From NCBI GenBank assembly GCA_965228625.1, contig OZ245829.1, positions 4,278,001 to 4,342,000 of the forward strand: a stretch of 64,000 nt of DNA, given 5' to 3'. Positions 17,039-26,456 of this stretch are shown piece after piece. Under the pieces are notes generated by a model. It saw only the letters and a program-made list of their open reading frames with translations. It was not told the DNA's origin and searched no databases. The first letter of the stretch is position 1. The number at the start of each line of letters is the position of its first letter. The stretch comes from UBA2767 sp965228625. GTDB taxonomy: Bacteria > Pseudomonadota > Alphaproteobacteria > Rhizobiales > Methyloligellaceae. The position numbers and the translations under genes are program-made.

Positions 17039-17138
17039 TGTCCGCCGCGGGCAAACGTGGGACAATTCGACACGATCTGAAATGGGGCGTACGAGACGTC
17101 GAAGACCGCGTTTCGCAAGCGCCCGCGAGGCAAACGTG

Positions 17139-17645
17139 ATGCACGGTTCAGTCAGCCGAGCAGAATTGTTACGGGGCCGGATGATGCCGGCGCAGGAGGT
17201 TTTACGCCCCCCGTACAGCCTTCCCGAAAGCACATTCCGCGACCTCTGTGATCGCTGCGACAAGTGCGTAACGGCATGCCCGACGCAGGTGATCGGACAT
17301 GACGCGGCCGGATTCCCGATGCTCCACTTCGGCAAGGCGTCATGCACATTTTGCGGCGCATGTGCGGAAGCCTGTCCGACGGGCGCTTTGAGCCTGGACG
17401 AGGCCGAGGCGTGGCACGTGACGGCCCACATCAAGGGTACCTGCCTCTCGTTCAACGGGATCACCTGCCGCGCGTGCGATGAAAACTGTGAGGCGGGCGC
17501 CATCCGTTTCCGGCTGATGACGCAGGGCCGTTCCCTGCCGCTCGTCGACGAAACGCGATGCACGGGATGTGGCGCGTGCGCCGCGATCTGCCCCAATGAT
17601 GCCATCGATATGCGCCGGCAAACGGCGGAAGGAGGTGTCCGGTGA
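17139..17645 (+). CDS. napF: NapF ferredoxin-type accessory protein
   Basis: This encodes 168 aa from the ATG at 17139. Three [4Fe-4S] motifs are visible: CDRCDKCVTACP, CTFCGACAEACP and CTGCGACAAICP, plus the extra CRACDENC of NapF. NapF is a cytoplasmic protein that interacts with NapA before export and helps its Fe-S maturation. It is the first gene of napFDAGHBC, and its TGA overlaps the napD GTG. Confidence 0.93.
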   Translation: MHGSVSRAELLRGRMMPAQEVLRPPYSLPESTFRDLCDRCDKCVTACPTQVIGHDAAGFPMLHFGKASCTFCGACAEACPTGALSLDEAEAWHVTAHIKGTCLSFNGITCRACDENCEAGAIRFRLMTQGRSLPLVDETRCTGCGACAAICPNDAIDMRRQTAEGGVR

Positions 17646-17905
17646 ATATCAACGGCCTCCTTGTGCACGCCAATCCGGAGCGGATCAGCGACGTTGCCGA
17701 ACAGCTCGCCGCGCTCGCGGGTGTCGAGGTGCACGAAATGACAAAGGACGGCCGCTTCGTGGTCACCGTCGAGGATGTCGACGGATCGGACCCGGGCGAC
17801 GCCGTTCTCGAGATTCACCAGATGGACGGTGTGCTTTCCGCCGCGCTGGTGTTCCACCACAGGGAAGAGGATGAGAGCGCGGATCCGTCCGCCGCTCGGG
17901 AATGA
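17642..17905 (+). CDS. napD: NapD chaperone for NapA
   Basis: This encodes 87 aa from a GTG start (GTGA overlap with napF; GGAGG upstream). It is a small ferredoxin-fold protein that binds the NapA twin-arginine signal peptide and holds back export until the molybdenum cofactor is inserted. The start (NINGLLVHANPERISDVAEQ) and the GVEVHEMTKDGRFVVTVE strand are family-typical. Confidence 0.93.
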   Translation: MNINGLLVHANPERISDVAEQLAALAGVEVHEMTKDGRFVVTVEDVDGSDPGDAVLEIHQMDGVLSAALVFHHREEDESADPSAARE

Positions 17906-17923
17906 GATAGAGGAGCAAGGGAG

Positions 17924-20464
17924 ATGGGTTATTCCGCATCGAGACGTGACTTCCTGAAGCAGAGCGCGGTTGCGGCAACCGCATCGGCCGCGGGTCTGGC
18001 GGCGCCTGCCATCAACCCGGCCACGGCACAAAGTGCCGACGGCATTCGCTGGGACAAGGCGGTGTGCCGGTTCTGCGGCACCGGCTGCAGCGTTCTTGTC
18101 GGTGTCAAGGACGGACAGGTCGTTGCCAGCCAGGGCGACCCCGACGCGCCGGTGAACAAGGGCCTGAACTGCATCAAGGGTTATTTCCTGACCAAGATCA
18201 TGTACGGCAAGGACCGGCTGACCAAGCCGCTGCTGCGCAAGAAGAACGGCCAGTACGACAAGAACGGCGAGTTCGAGGAGGTGAGCTGGGACGAAGCCTT
18301 CAAGACCATGGCCGAGAAGTGGGTCGCCGCCCGCAAGGCCAAGGGGCCGAAGGGCATCGGCATGTTCGGCTCGGGCCAATGGACCATCTGGGAAGGTTAT
18401 GCCGCCCAGAAACTCCTCAAGGCCGGCTTCCGCTCCAACAGCCTGGAGCCCAATGCCCGCCACTGCATGGCCTCGGCGGTAGGTGCGTTCATGCGCGCCT
18501 TCGGCATCGACGAGCCGGCGGGCTGCTACGATGACCTGGAGCATGCGGACGTGTTCGTGCTGTGGGGCGCGAACATGGCCGAAATGCATCCCATTCTGTG
18601 GTCGCGGCTCACCAATACGCGCCTGACCAAGCCGGGATGCGAGGTGCACGTGCTGTCGACATTCGAAAACCGGAATTTCGAGCTGTCCGACAACAGCATG
18701 GTGTTCGAGCCGCAGACCGACCTGGCGATCGCCAACTACATCGCCAACTACATCATCCAGAACAAGGCCTACGACAAAGACTTCCTGGACAAGCACGTCA
18801 ACTTCACCAAGACGCCGACCGATATCGGTTACGGGCTGCGGGACAACGACCCGCGCGAGAAGGCGGCGAAGAATCGCGGCAAGGGCAAGCTTTCGAAGAT
18901 CAGCTTCGAGGAGTACGCGAAGTCGGTCGAGCCTTATACGCTCGAATACACGTCGAAGCTGAGCAAGGTTCCGCCGGAGCAGCTCGAAAAGCTGGCCAAG
19001 GCCTATGCCGACCCGAAGAAGAAGGTCGCGTCCTACTGGACCATGGGCTTCAACCAGCACACCCGCGGCGTGTGGGTGAACGGGCTCGTCTACAACATTC
19101 ATCTGCTGATGGGCAAAATCGCCGAGCCCGGTAACAGCCCGTTCTCGCTGACGGGACAGCCCTCGGCCTGCGGCACGGCGCGTGAGGTGGGTACCTTCAC
19201 CCATCGTCTGCCCGCCGATCTCGTGGTCGCAAAGGACGAGCATTGCAAGTTCGCGGAAAAGACATGGAACCTGCCGGAAGGCACGATCCCGCGTGCGAAC
19301 GACAAGAAGCTGGGCAAGACGCTGATCCATGCGGTCGCCATGCACCGGGCCCTCAAGGACGGCAAGATGAACTGCTTCTGGGTCATGTGTAACAACAACC
19401 TGCAGGCCGCACCCAACATGAACGACGAGGGGTATCCCGGCTGGCGGAACCCGGACAACTTCATCACTGTCTCGGATCCGTATCCGACCGTCTCGGCGAT
19501 GGGGGCCGACCTCATCCTGCCCACGGCCATGTGGACGGAGAAGGAAGGTGCCTACGGCAATGCCGAGCGGCGCACGCAGTTCTGGCGCCAGCAGGTCAAG
19601 GCGCCAGGCGAAGCGCGCTCCGATGTCTGGCAGATCATCGAGTTCTCGAAATACGTCAAGGTGAAAGACGTGTGGCCGGACGAGCTGATCGCGCAGAAAC
19701 CGGACGTTGCCGACAAGACCCTCTACGAGGTGCTCTACGCCAACGGAGAGGTCGACAAGTTCCCCGCGCCGCAGGTAACCGACGAGGCGGGAAACAGCTA
19801 CGGTAACGATGAATCCGAGCTCCTCGGCTTCTACGTCCAGAAGGGTCTGTTCGAAGAGTACAGGCTGTTCAACTCGGTACCCGGCATCCCGAAGAAGGGT
19901 CACGAGATGGCGGACTACGATGCCTATCACAAGACGCGTGGACTGCGCTGGCCGATCATCGACGGCAAGGAAACCTTGTGGCGCTTCCGCGAGGGTTACG
20001 ACCCGCACGTCAAGAAGGGCGAGGGCGTCAACTTCTACGGCAAGCCGGACGGCAGGGCGAACATCATCACCGCGCCGTACGAGCCGGCCGCCGAGCCACC
20101 GGACAAGGAATACGATCTGTGGCTGTGCACCGGGCGCGTGCTCGAGCACTGGCATTCGGGATCGATGACGAAGCGTGTGCCTGAGCTCCACCGGGCCTAT
20201 CCGGACGCGGTTCTCTACATGAACCCGAAGGATGCCAAGGCGCGCAAGCTGCGCAACGGCTCCAAGGTGAAGCTCTCCACACGGCGTGGCGAGGTCACCA
20301 CGCGGGTCGACACGCGCGGCCGGAACAAACCGCCGGAGGGGCTCGTCTTCATCGCGTTCTTCGATCCGAGCCGTCTGGTCAACAAGCTGACGCTCGACCA
20401 GACCGACCCGCTCTCCAAGGAGACGGATTACAAGAAGTGCGCCTGCAAGGTGGAGAAGGCCTAG
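17924..20464 (+). CDS. napA: Periplasmic nitrate reductase catalytic subunit
   Basis: This encodes 846 aa. It reduces nitrate to nitrite in the periplasm. The Tat signal is SRRDFLKQSAVAA (residues 6-18). Cys48, Cys51, Cys55 and Cys83 bind the [4Fe-4S] cluster, and Cys181 (PNARHCMASA) is the molybdenum ligand that distinguishes Nap from NarG (Asp). The rest is a full-length bis-MGD oxidoreductase with C-terminal beta-barrel cap (LWLCTGRVLEHWHSGSMT). It lies 18 bp after napD. Confidence 0.97.
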   Translation: MGYSASRRDFLKQSAVAATASAAGLAAPAINPATAQSADGIRWDKAVCRFCGTGCSVLVGVKDGQVVASQGDPDAPVNKGLNCIKGYFLTKIMYGKDRLTKPLLRKKNGQYDKNGEFEEVSWDEAFKTMAEKWVAARKAKGPKGIGMFGSGQWTIWEGYAAQKLLKAGFRSNSLEPNARHCMASAVGAFMRAFGIDEPAGCYDDLEHADVFVLWGANMAEMHPILWSRLTNTRLTKPGCEVHVLSTFENRNFELSDNSMVFEPQTDLAIANYIANYIIQNKAYDKDFLDKHVNFTKTPTDIGYGLRDNDPREKAAKNRGKGKLSKISFEEYAKSVEPYTLEYTSKLSKVPPEQLEKLAKAYADPKKKVASYWTMGFNQHTRGVWVNGLVYNIHLLMGKIAEPGNSPFSLTGQPSACGTAREVGTFTHRLPADLVVAKDEHCKFAEKTWNLPEGTIPRANDKKLGKTLIHAVAMHRALKDGKMNCFWVMCNNNLQAAPNMNDEGYPGWRNPDNFITVSDPYPTVSAMGADLILPTAMWTEKEGAYGNAERRTQFWRQQVKAPGEARSDVWQIIEFSKYVKVKDVWPDELIAQKPDVADKTLYEVLYANGEVDKFPAPQVTDEAGNSYGNDESELLGFYVQKGLFEEYRLFNSVPGIPKKGHEMADYDAYHKTRGLRWPIIDGKETLWRFREGYDPHVKKGEGVNFYGKPDGRANIITAPYEPAAEPPDKEYDLWLCTGRVLEHWHSGSMTKRVPELHRAYPDAVLYMNPKDAKARKLRNGSKVKLSTRRGEVTTRVDTRGRNKPPEGLVFIAFFDPSRLVNKLTLDQTDPLSKETDYKKCACKVEKA

Positions 20465-20492
20465 AGCGCAACACGCGCCCGGAGCCGGAGCG

Positions 20493-21377
20493 ATGAACGA
20501 CAGACCGGTCGAAAAGAGCACAAGGACACGGCCGATAAACCGCAGACGGTTTCTCGCGGACACCGCGAAAACCGCCTGTGGCGTCGGTCTGGTCGGTCTC
20601 GTCGTGGCCATGCACGCGGAAGGGGCGAAATCGCTTCCCGCGGACGCTATCCGGCCGCCGGGCGCGCTGCCCGAGGACGAGTTCCTCGCCTCGTGCGTGC
20701 GATGCGGGCTGTGCGTGCGTGACTGCCCCTACGACATTCTCAAACTGGCGGAGTTGGGCGAGAACGTCGCCAGCGGCACGCCGTACTTCACCGCGCGCAC
20801 CGGCCCGTGTGAGATGTGCGAGGACATTCCCTGCGTCCCCGCATGTCCGACCGGCGCGCTCGATCATGCCCTGACCGACATCACCAAGGCCCGGATGGGC
20901 CTCGCGGTTCTGATCGACAAGGAAACCTGCATCGCGTTCCAGGGCCTGCGCTGCGAGGTCTGTTTCAACATCTGCCCGGTGCGCGGCGAGGCGATCAAGC
21001 TGGAGTACCGGACCAATCCACGCTCGGGCAAACACGCTTTCTTCGAGCCCGTCGTTTATTCGGAAGCCTGCACCGGGTGCGGTCTGTGCGAGAAGGCGTG
21101 CATTCTCGACGAGGCCGCGATCAAGGTTCTGCCGACGCGCCTCGCCAAGGGGGAACTGGGCGAGCATTACCGACTCGGCTGGGAGCAGAAGAAGGACAAG
21201 GGCGAGAGCCTTGTCGCCCCCGATCCCGAGCACCGTTACAACCTGCCGGAAGGTGTCACATATGACCATGGCGGGCGCGGTCTCGTGACCGACAAGGCCG
21301 CACCGGCTCCCGATGCACCTCCGCCCTCCGAGAGCGCGCTTGAAACGCTCCGGCGCGGTATTCCGGAGGCAAAGTGA
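20493..21377 (+). CDS. napG: NapG ferredoxin-type electron-transfer protein
   Basis: This encodes 294 aa with a Tat signal (INRRRFLADTAKTACG) and four [4Fe-4S] motifs (CVRCGLCVRDCP, CEMCEDIPCVPACP, CEVCFNICP, CTGCGLCEKAC). With NapH it passes electrons from quinol towards NapC/NapB/NapA. The C-terminus has a proline- and alanine-rich tail. Its stop overlaps the napH ATG (TGATG). Confidence 0.94.
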   Translation: MNDRPVEKSTRTRPINRRRFLADTAKTACGVGLVGLVVAMHAEGAKSLPADAIRPPGALPEDEFLASCVRCGLCVRDCPYDILKLAELGENVASGTPYFTARTGPCEMCEDIPCVPACPTGALDHALTDITKARMGLAVLIDKETCIAFQGLRCEVCFNICPVRGEAIKLEYRTNPRSGKHAFFEPVVYSEACTGCGLCEKACILDEAAIKVLPTRLAKGELGEHYRLGWEQKKDKGESLVAPDPEHRYNLPEGVTYDHGGRGLVTDKAAPAPDAPPPSESALETLRRGIPEAK

Positions 21378-22285
21378 TGGCGACCCCGGACCGGGATATC
21401 GGCAAGGACGCGGTGGTCCAGAAGGGCTGGATTGCAGCATACAAATGGCTGGCGCTGCGGCGCTTCAGCCAGATCGCCATACTCGCCATGTTCATGTCCG
21501 GCCCCTGGTTCGGCATATGGATTCTGAAGGGCAACATCGCCTCGAGCTCATTGCTCGACACGATCCCGATGACCGATCCGTTGTTGTTCCTGCAGATTCT
21601 TGCCGCAGGGTTCTTCGGCATCGCCAGCACCGCCGTCATCGGCGCGGCGGTGATCGCCGTGTTCTTCCTCATTGTCGGAGGGCGTGTCTATTGCTCGTGG
21701 GTCTGCCCCATGAACTTCGTGACCGACGCGGCCTACTGGGTGCGGCGGCGTCTGGCGATCAAGTCGAACACGCATATCAGCCGTAACATCCGCTATTGGG
21801 TTCTGGCCATGGTGCTGATCGTGGCGGCGCTCACGGGCACGCTGGCCTATGAACTCGTCAATCCCGTTTCGGTCCTCTACCGCGGCCTGATCTTCGGCAT
21901 GGGCGCAGGCTGGGCCGTCGTGCTCGGTATATTCCTGTTCGATCTGTTCGTCCTGCAGCGCGGCTGGTGCGGCCATGTCTGTCCCATGGGTGCGGCCTAC
22001 GCGCTCATCGGACGCGGCAGCCTGATCCGCGCCCGCGCCGACCGCCGTGAGGCCTGCGACAACTGCATGGAGTGTTTTGCCGTCTGCCCCGAGCCGCATG
22101 TCATCTCGCCGGCGCTCAGAGGCAAGGAGGGCACGAGCACGGTGATTTATTCGGGCGACTGCACCAATTGCGGGCGCTGTATCGATGTCTGCCCGGAGGA
22201 TGTTTTCAATTTCGGTCTGCGGTTCCCGGCGGTGCGCCGGCCGCAGGAGTGGATCACGCCGGCTGAAGGAAAGGCCGGCTCATAG
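21377..22285 (+). CDS. napH: NapH membrane quinol-oxidising iron-sulfur protein
   Basis: This encodes 302 aa from the ATG at 21377, with GGAGG upstream; a GTG sits one codon earlier. Four membrane helices carry cytoplasmic CxxxCP motifs (YCSWVCPMN, WCGHVCPMG), and a tail holds two [4Fe-4S] motifs (CDNCMECFAVCP, CTNCGRCIDVCP). It partners NapG as a quinol dehydrogenase module. Confidence 0.94.
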   Translation: MATPDRDIGKDAVVQKGWIAAYKWLALRRFSQIAILAMFMSGPWFGIWILKGNIASSSLLDTIPMTDPLLFLQILAAGFFGIASTAVIGAAVIAVFFLIVGGRVYCSWVCPMNFVTDAAYWVRRRLAIKSNTHISRNIRYWVLAMVLIVAALTGTLAYELVNPVSVLYRGLIFGMGAGWAVVLGIFLFDLFVLQRGWCGHVCPMGAAYALIGRGSLIRARADRREACDNCMECFAVCPEPHVISPALRGKEGTSTVIYSGDCTNCGRCIDVCPEDVFNFGLRFPAVRRPQEWITPAEGKAGS

Positions 22286-22364
22286 AGGTTTCGCGGATGC
22301 CGTCCGGGTGGCGAACAGTGATGTTCACGACGGGACGGCGAAGCGAGCGACGAAGGAGGGTAGG

Positions 22365-22793
22365 ATGAGAACGATGCTGATGCTCGCAGCCGCCTTGATG
22401 ATCGGCGGTCTGACGTGGAGCGTGCCGGGCACGGCACAGGTGACGTCTCTGCGCGGGGACAAGCCACTCGATGCCAAGGCAACCGCGCCCGACCGGCGGC
22501 GGCAGGTGACCGAGGATGAGGGCTTCAAGCGTGACTGGAAGGAGCAACCGCCGCTTATCCCGCACAAGATCGACAAGGACCAGATCACGATTGAGGTGAA
22601 CACCTGCATGAGGTGCCACGGACCGGACACCTACAAGGAGGAAAACGCGCCCCTGGTAGCTGACAGCCACTTCATTGCCGCCGACGGAACGAAGATGGAG
22701 ACGCTGAACATGCGGCGCTACTTCTGCAGCCAGTGTCATGTGCCGCAGTCCAACGCGAATCCGATCGTCGAGAACACGTTCAAGTCCAAATAG
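22365..22793 (+). CDS. napB: NapB diheme cytochrome c subunit
   Basis: This encodes 142 aa from an ATG with GGAGG nearby; upstream frame extensions are not real. A signal peptide (MLMLAAALMIGGLTWSVPGTAQ) is followed by two heme c sites, CMRCH (81-85) and CSQCH (121-125). NapB is the electron-transfer partner of NapA. Confidence 0.94.
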   Translation: MRTMLMLAAALMIGGLTWSVPGTAQVTSLRGDKPLDAKATAPDRRRQVTEDEGFKRDWKEQPPLIPHKIDKDQITIEVNTCMRCHGPDTYKEENAPLVADSHFIAADGTKMETLNMRRYFCSQCHVPQSNANPIVENTFKSK

Positions 22794-22901
22794 GCCGGCG
22801 GGCCCCGCGTATCCCGGTTGGCACCGGACCCGGATCGGGTCCGGTGCGCCGGAAACCGGTCCGCAGACGCGCTTGCGCGCACAAACGGGGGAACAAGACC
22901 G

Positions 22902-23597
22902 ATGGCGAAATCGCCGAACAAAGACAAGAAACCGGGATTTGTGCGACGGCTCTGGTCGTGGTTCACCACGCCGAGCGCGCGCTATTCAACCGGCGCGCTG
23001 CTCGTGGTCGGCGTGTTTGCCGGCGTGATCTTCTGGGGTGGGTTCAACTGGGCCATGGAGGCCACGAACACCGAGACCTTCTGCATCTCCTGCCACGAAA
23101 TGCGCGACAATGTGTATGAGGAGTACACCGAGACAATTCATTACAATAACCGCACGGGAGTCCGTGCGGTGTGTGCGGACTGCCATGTGCCGAAAGAATG
23201 GATCCACAAGGTGATCCGCAAGATCCGTGCGACCAACGAGCTCTATCATCACTTCATCGGCTCGATCGATACGCCCGAGAAGTTCGATGCCAAGCGGCTG
23301 CAGCTGGCCGAGCTCGTCTGGGCTTCGATGAAGGCAACCGACTCGCGCGAATGCCGGAACTGCCACGATTTCGAGTCCATGGACCTGGAGAAGCAGGAAA
23401 CGCGCAGCGCCGACCGGCACGAGGAGGGGTTCGATGACGGCAAGACCTGCATCGACTGCCACAAGGGCATCGCGCACAAACTGCCCAAGGGCGCCTACGA
23501 TCAGAAGGAAAAGGCCGCCGTCGGACCGCAAAAGACGTCATCGGCGAAAGAGACGGCCAGGGCCATGCAGGCTTACCTGAAGAGAGACGGGCAATAG
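22902..23597 (+). CDS. napC: NapC tetraheme cytochrome c
   Basis: This encodes 231 aa. One N-terminal membrane anchor (about 30-50) is followed by four heme c sites, CISCH, CADCH, CRNCH and CIDCH, the NapC/NirT layout. It oxidises membrane quinol and reduces NapB. The ORF extends to 22818, but the ATG at 22902 after GGGGGAAC fits the family. It is the last nap gene; a nitroreductase gene follows after 9 bp and may be co-transcribed. Confidence 0.95.
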   Translation: MAKSPNKDKKPGFVRRLWSWFTTPSARYSTGALLVVGVFAGVIFWGGFNWAMEATNTETFCISCHEMRDNVYEEYTETIHYNNRTGVRAVCADCHVPKEWIHKVIRKIRATNELYHHFIGSIDTPEKFDAKRLQLAELVWASMKATDSRECRNCHDFESMDLEKQETRSADRHEEGFDDGKTCIDCHKGIAHKLPKGAYDQKEKAAVGPQKTSSAKETARAMQAYLKRDGQ

Positions 23598-23606
23598 GAG
23601 GCCGGC

Positions 23607-24260
23607 ATGGTTCGCAAGACTGATCGCCGCACGATTTCCTGGCCCCGTGCAACCCTGTTCACCGAACAGGGAGGGGGTGGCTCCGAAGCCGCGGCATGGA
23701 TTAGCTCGCGGCATTCGACATCACCGAAGCTGCTGGCGCCACCCGGGCCGGCCGACGTTGAGCTCGAGACCATGATCAGGGCGGCCGTGTCCGCGCCCGA
23801 TCATGGCCGGTTGCGGCCCTGGCGTTTCATCCGCATTGCCGATGCGGGGCGGGACGCCCTCGGCGAATTGTTCGCCGAAGCCAAGCGGCGCAAGGATCCG
23901 GATTGCTCCGTCGCCGATCTGGAGCGTGAGCGTGACCGCGCGGCGCGTGCGCCGGGGCTCGTCGCGGTGGTCGCTCGTATCGACGGCAATTGCGACATTC
24001 CCGTGCACGAGCAATTCATATCGGTCGGGGCCGCGGTTCAGAACCTGCTGCTGGTCGCGCACGCATTCGGTTATGGCGCGCGGCTGGTCAGCGGTGCCAA
24101 AACGCGCGACCGGAAGCTCTGCGCGGCCCTCGGCCTGACCGACACTGAAGACCTGGTCGGGTTCATCTGTATCGGTACGCCGGTCAAGCCGGCAAGGCGC
24201 GACGATCGCCCTGATCCGACCGATCATCTCTCCGTCTGGTCGGGGCCGTCACTGCGTTGA
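23607..24260 (+). CDS. Nitroreductase family flavoprotein
   Basis: This encodes 217 aa with AGGAGG eight bases before the ATG. The FMN-binding nitroreductase fold shows SSRHSTSPKLLAPPGP and SAPDHGRLRPWRFI (the YdjA-like subgroup), a mid-chain PVHEQFISVGAAVQNLLLVA helix and LVGFICIGTPV near the end. The first 30 residues are an unusual basic/glycine-rich extension. NAD(P)H-dependent reduction of nitro or quinone compounds is the family activity; substrate unknown. Its position behind napC suggests detoxification of reactive nitrogen products or shared anaerobic expression. Confidence 0.85.
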   Translation: MVRKTDRRTISWPRATLFTEQGGGGSEAAAWISSRHSTSPKLLAPPGPADVELETMIRAAVSAPDHGRLRPWRFIRIADAGRDALGELFAEAKRRKDPDCSVADLERERDRAARAPGLVAVVARIDGNCDIPVHEQFISVGAAVQNLLLVAHAFGYGARLVSGAKTRDRKLCAALGLTDTEDLVGFICIGTPVKPARRDDRPDPTDHLSVWSGPSLR

Positions 24261-24286
24261 CCGGTCGTCCGGTTATCCGCAAACGC

Positions 24287-25651
24287 TCATTTGCCGTAAG
24301 CGACCTCAGGCAGCCACGTAACCAGCTCGGGCAAATAGAAGACACTCGCCACGCCGATCGCCTGCAGAGCGATGAACGGTATGACGCCCTTGTAGACCGT
24401 CGTGATGGTGACGCCTTTCGGCGCAACTCCTTTCATGTAGAAGAGGGCGAAGCCCACGGGCGGTGTGATGAATGAGGTCTGCAGGCAGACGGCAAACATG
24501 ACCGTAAACCAAACCAGGTTCACACCGAGATCGGCCATGACTGGTGCCACAAGCGGCAGGATGATGAGGGTGATTTCTATCCAGTCGAGGAAGAACCCGA
24601 GGAAGAATGCCGAAACCAGGACGAAGATAACCACGCCGTCGGTTCCAAACGGCAGTCCGGTCAGAATGCCCTCGATCACTTCGTCCCCCCCGTAGCCCCG
24701 GAGTACGAGAGAGTATGCGGTAGCGCCGACGAACAAGGCGAAGATATACGCGGTTGTCTTGGTCGTTTGCTGCACCACCCCGTGCAGTCCCTTGAGAGAC
24801 AGACGGCCGCGCGCGAGCGCCAGCAAGGTTGCGCCGAGTGCTCCGACACCAGAGGCTTCTGTTGGCGTAGCGATGCCGAAGAAGATGCTCCCAAGCACGA
24901 TGAATATCAGTGCCGCGGGTGGGATTGTCGATCGCAGCACGTTGAAAAGGATGCGCCAGTTGACGGTCTCGGCGTCATCCGGCGCGGGGGCCGCCTGTGG
25001 CCTGATCCAGGCGTAGGTCAGAATATAGATCGCGTAGAGGAGCCCGAGCAGCAGGCCGGGAAACACCGCACCCATGAAGAGATCGCCGACCGAGATGCGG
25101 ATCTGATCGCCCATCATGACGAGCATGATGCTCGGCGGGATGAGGATACCGAGCGTGCCGGTTGCGCAGACGACGCCGCAGGCGAGTTCGGGGCTGTATT
25201 TCTGTTTCAGCATCAGCGGAATGCCGAGGATTGCCAGAAGGACCACTGCCGCCCCGATGATGCCGGTTGAGGCGGCGAGGAGCACGCCGATGAAAACAAC
25301 GGTGATCGCCAGTCCGCCCCTGACCCGCCCGAAAAGCTTGCTCAAATCAGTCATGAGATCTTCGGCGATGGCCGATCGGTCCAGCATGATGCCCATGAAG
25401 ACGAACATCGGGAGCGCCACCAGGACCCAGTTGTTCATCACCGCATAAATGCGCGTCACGACGATCCGGCTGTACCCCCAGTCGACGCCGAAAAACGTGT
25501 CGAGATAGGCGTCCGAAAAGACCGAGATGGCGGTGAAGATGATGGCCAGTCCGCCCATGAGCCAGGCAACGGGGTAGCCCATGAAAATGAGCACGATGAA
25601 CGAAACGAACATCGCAACAGCCATGTAGTGATTGGCTTCGAATTCCATCAT
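24287..25651 (-). CDS. dctM: TRAP transporter large permease (DctM)
   Basis: This encodes 454 aa with about 12-13 membrane helices. Family motifs are ALPMFVFMGIMLDRS, GIIGAAVVLLAILG, CATGTLGILIPPSIMLVMMG and SFITPPVGFALFYMKG. It is the ion-coupled transport subunit and lies 6 bp after dctQ. Convergent with the nitroreductase gene. Confidence 0.94.
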   Translation of the reverse strand: MMEFEANHYMAVAMFVSFIVLIFMGYPVAWLMGGLAIIFTAISVFSDAYLDTFFGVDWGYSRIVVTRIYAVMNNWVLVALPMFVFMGIMLDRSAIAEDLMTDLSKLFGRVRGGLAITVVFIGVLLAASTGIIGAAVVLLAILGIPLMLKQKYSPELACGVVCATGTLGILIPPSIMLVMMGDQIRISVGDLFMGAVFPGLLLGLLYAIYILTYAWIRPQAAPAPDDAETVNWRILFNVLRSTIPPAALIFIVLGSIFFGIATPTEASGVGALGATLLALARGRLSLKGLHGVVQQTTKTTAYIFALFVGATAYSLVLRGYGGDEVIEGILTGLPFGTDGVVIFVLVSAFFLGFFLDWIEITLIILPLVAPVMADLGVNLVWFTVMFAVCLQTSFITPPVGFALFYMKGVAPKGVTITTVYKGVIPFIALQAIGVASVFYLPELVTWLPEVAYGK

Positions 25652-25657
25652 AACCGC

Positions 25658-26284
25658 CTAGCCGCGCGCCGCGCCGGAGGTGGCGGGTCCGTTGGGTGGC
25701 GGTCCGTACGCAAGGGTGACGAGCACCTTCACAAGCCGCGAGAAACCGGCCAATGCCAACAGAAAGAAAGCGAAAAGGAGGAAACCTTTGACGATCCAGC
25801 GCGCCGGGAGGCCGTTGGCCGATGTGGAGCGTTCATTGGTCGTCCACGAGAGCTCGAAAAACGGCAATCCCCAGATGATGACCGCAATGACGAATGGCAG
25901 AAAAAGGCACACCAATCCGGCGAGCTCGAACCACAGTTTGCCCTTGTACGGCAACATCTCGTGGAGCACATCGACCCGGACATGTCCGTCGAAAATGAAT
26001 GTGTAGGAAAGGCCGATGAGCCAGCCGATGCAGTAAAGATACCACTGCAGCTCTTCGAGCTCGATCATCCCGCGGCTGAAGACATAGCGCAGGATGACGT
26101 TGAGAATAATGACCGCGACGAGGACGATCCAGATCCAGTTGAAGACTTCGCCAACGGCGTAGATGAAACGGTCAATGACACGTGTCAGCCCGATCTCCCG
26201 CAGCCTGAATTCGTGGTGGCCGGGCTCTTCGTAGAGGTCTTCCTCGCTCAGACCGGACGTGTGTTGCGAAGGATCCGACGTCAC
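25658..26284 (-). CDS. dctQ: TRAP transporter small permease (DctQ)
   Basis: This encodes 208 aa with four membrane helices and the WIVLVAVIILNVILRYVF segment typical of DctQ. It lies between dctP and dctM and is separated from dctP by 172 bp containing a strong hairpin. Confidence 0.9.
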   Translation of the reverse strand: MTSDPSQHTSGLSEEDLYEEPGHHEFRLREIGLTRVIDRFIYAVGEVFNWIWIVLVAVIILNVILRYVFSRGMIELEELQWYLYCIGWLIGLSYTFIFDGHVRVDVLHEMLPYKGKLWFELAGLVCLFLPFVIAVIIWGLPFFELSWTTNERSTSANGLPARWIVKGFLLFAFFLLALAGFSRLVKVLVTLAYGPPPNGPATSGAARG

Positions 26285-26382
26285 GGCAGCTTCCCCCCAA
26301 CTGATTTCAATCGCTCATGGCAAAGTGTAACTGCACGCGGATACCGCACCAAAGTTTGATCCGTCGGTTTGCCCGATGGCCG

Positions 26383-26411
26383 CCCCGCAGCCGGCCAAAC
26401 CGGCTGCGGGG
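26383..26411 (-). terminator. Stem-loop between dctP and dctQ
   Basis: Arms 26383-26394 and 26400-26411 are a perfect 12-bp GC-rich stem with a 5-base loop. It follows the dctP stop on the coding (minus) strand but has no U-tract there. A role in protecting dctP mRNA or attenuating dctQM, giving excess binding protein, is more likely than full termination. The rest of the 26285-26456 gap holds nothing else I can identify. Confidence 0.65.
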
Positions 26412-26456
26412 TTCTTCTGCGTGGCGTCGCCATCGGGAGGTCACAGAAGGCTTGGC

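Noticed and set aside
17000..20611. 1203-codon open frame on the minus strand opposite napF-napA
   Set aside because: Same effect: the real genes on the plus strand have full family signatures.
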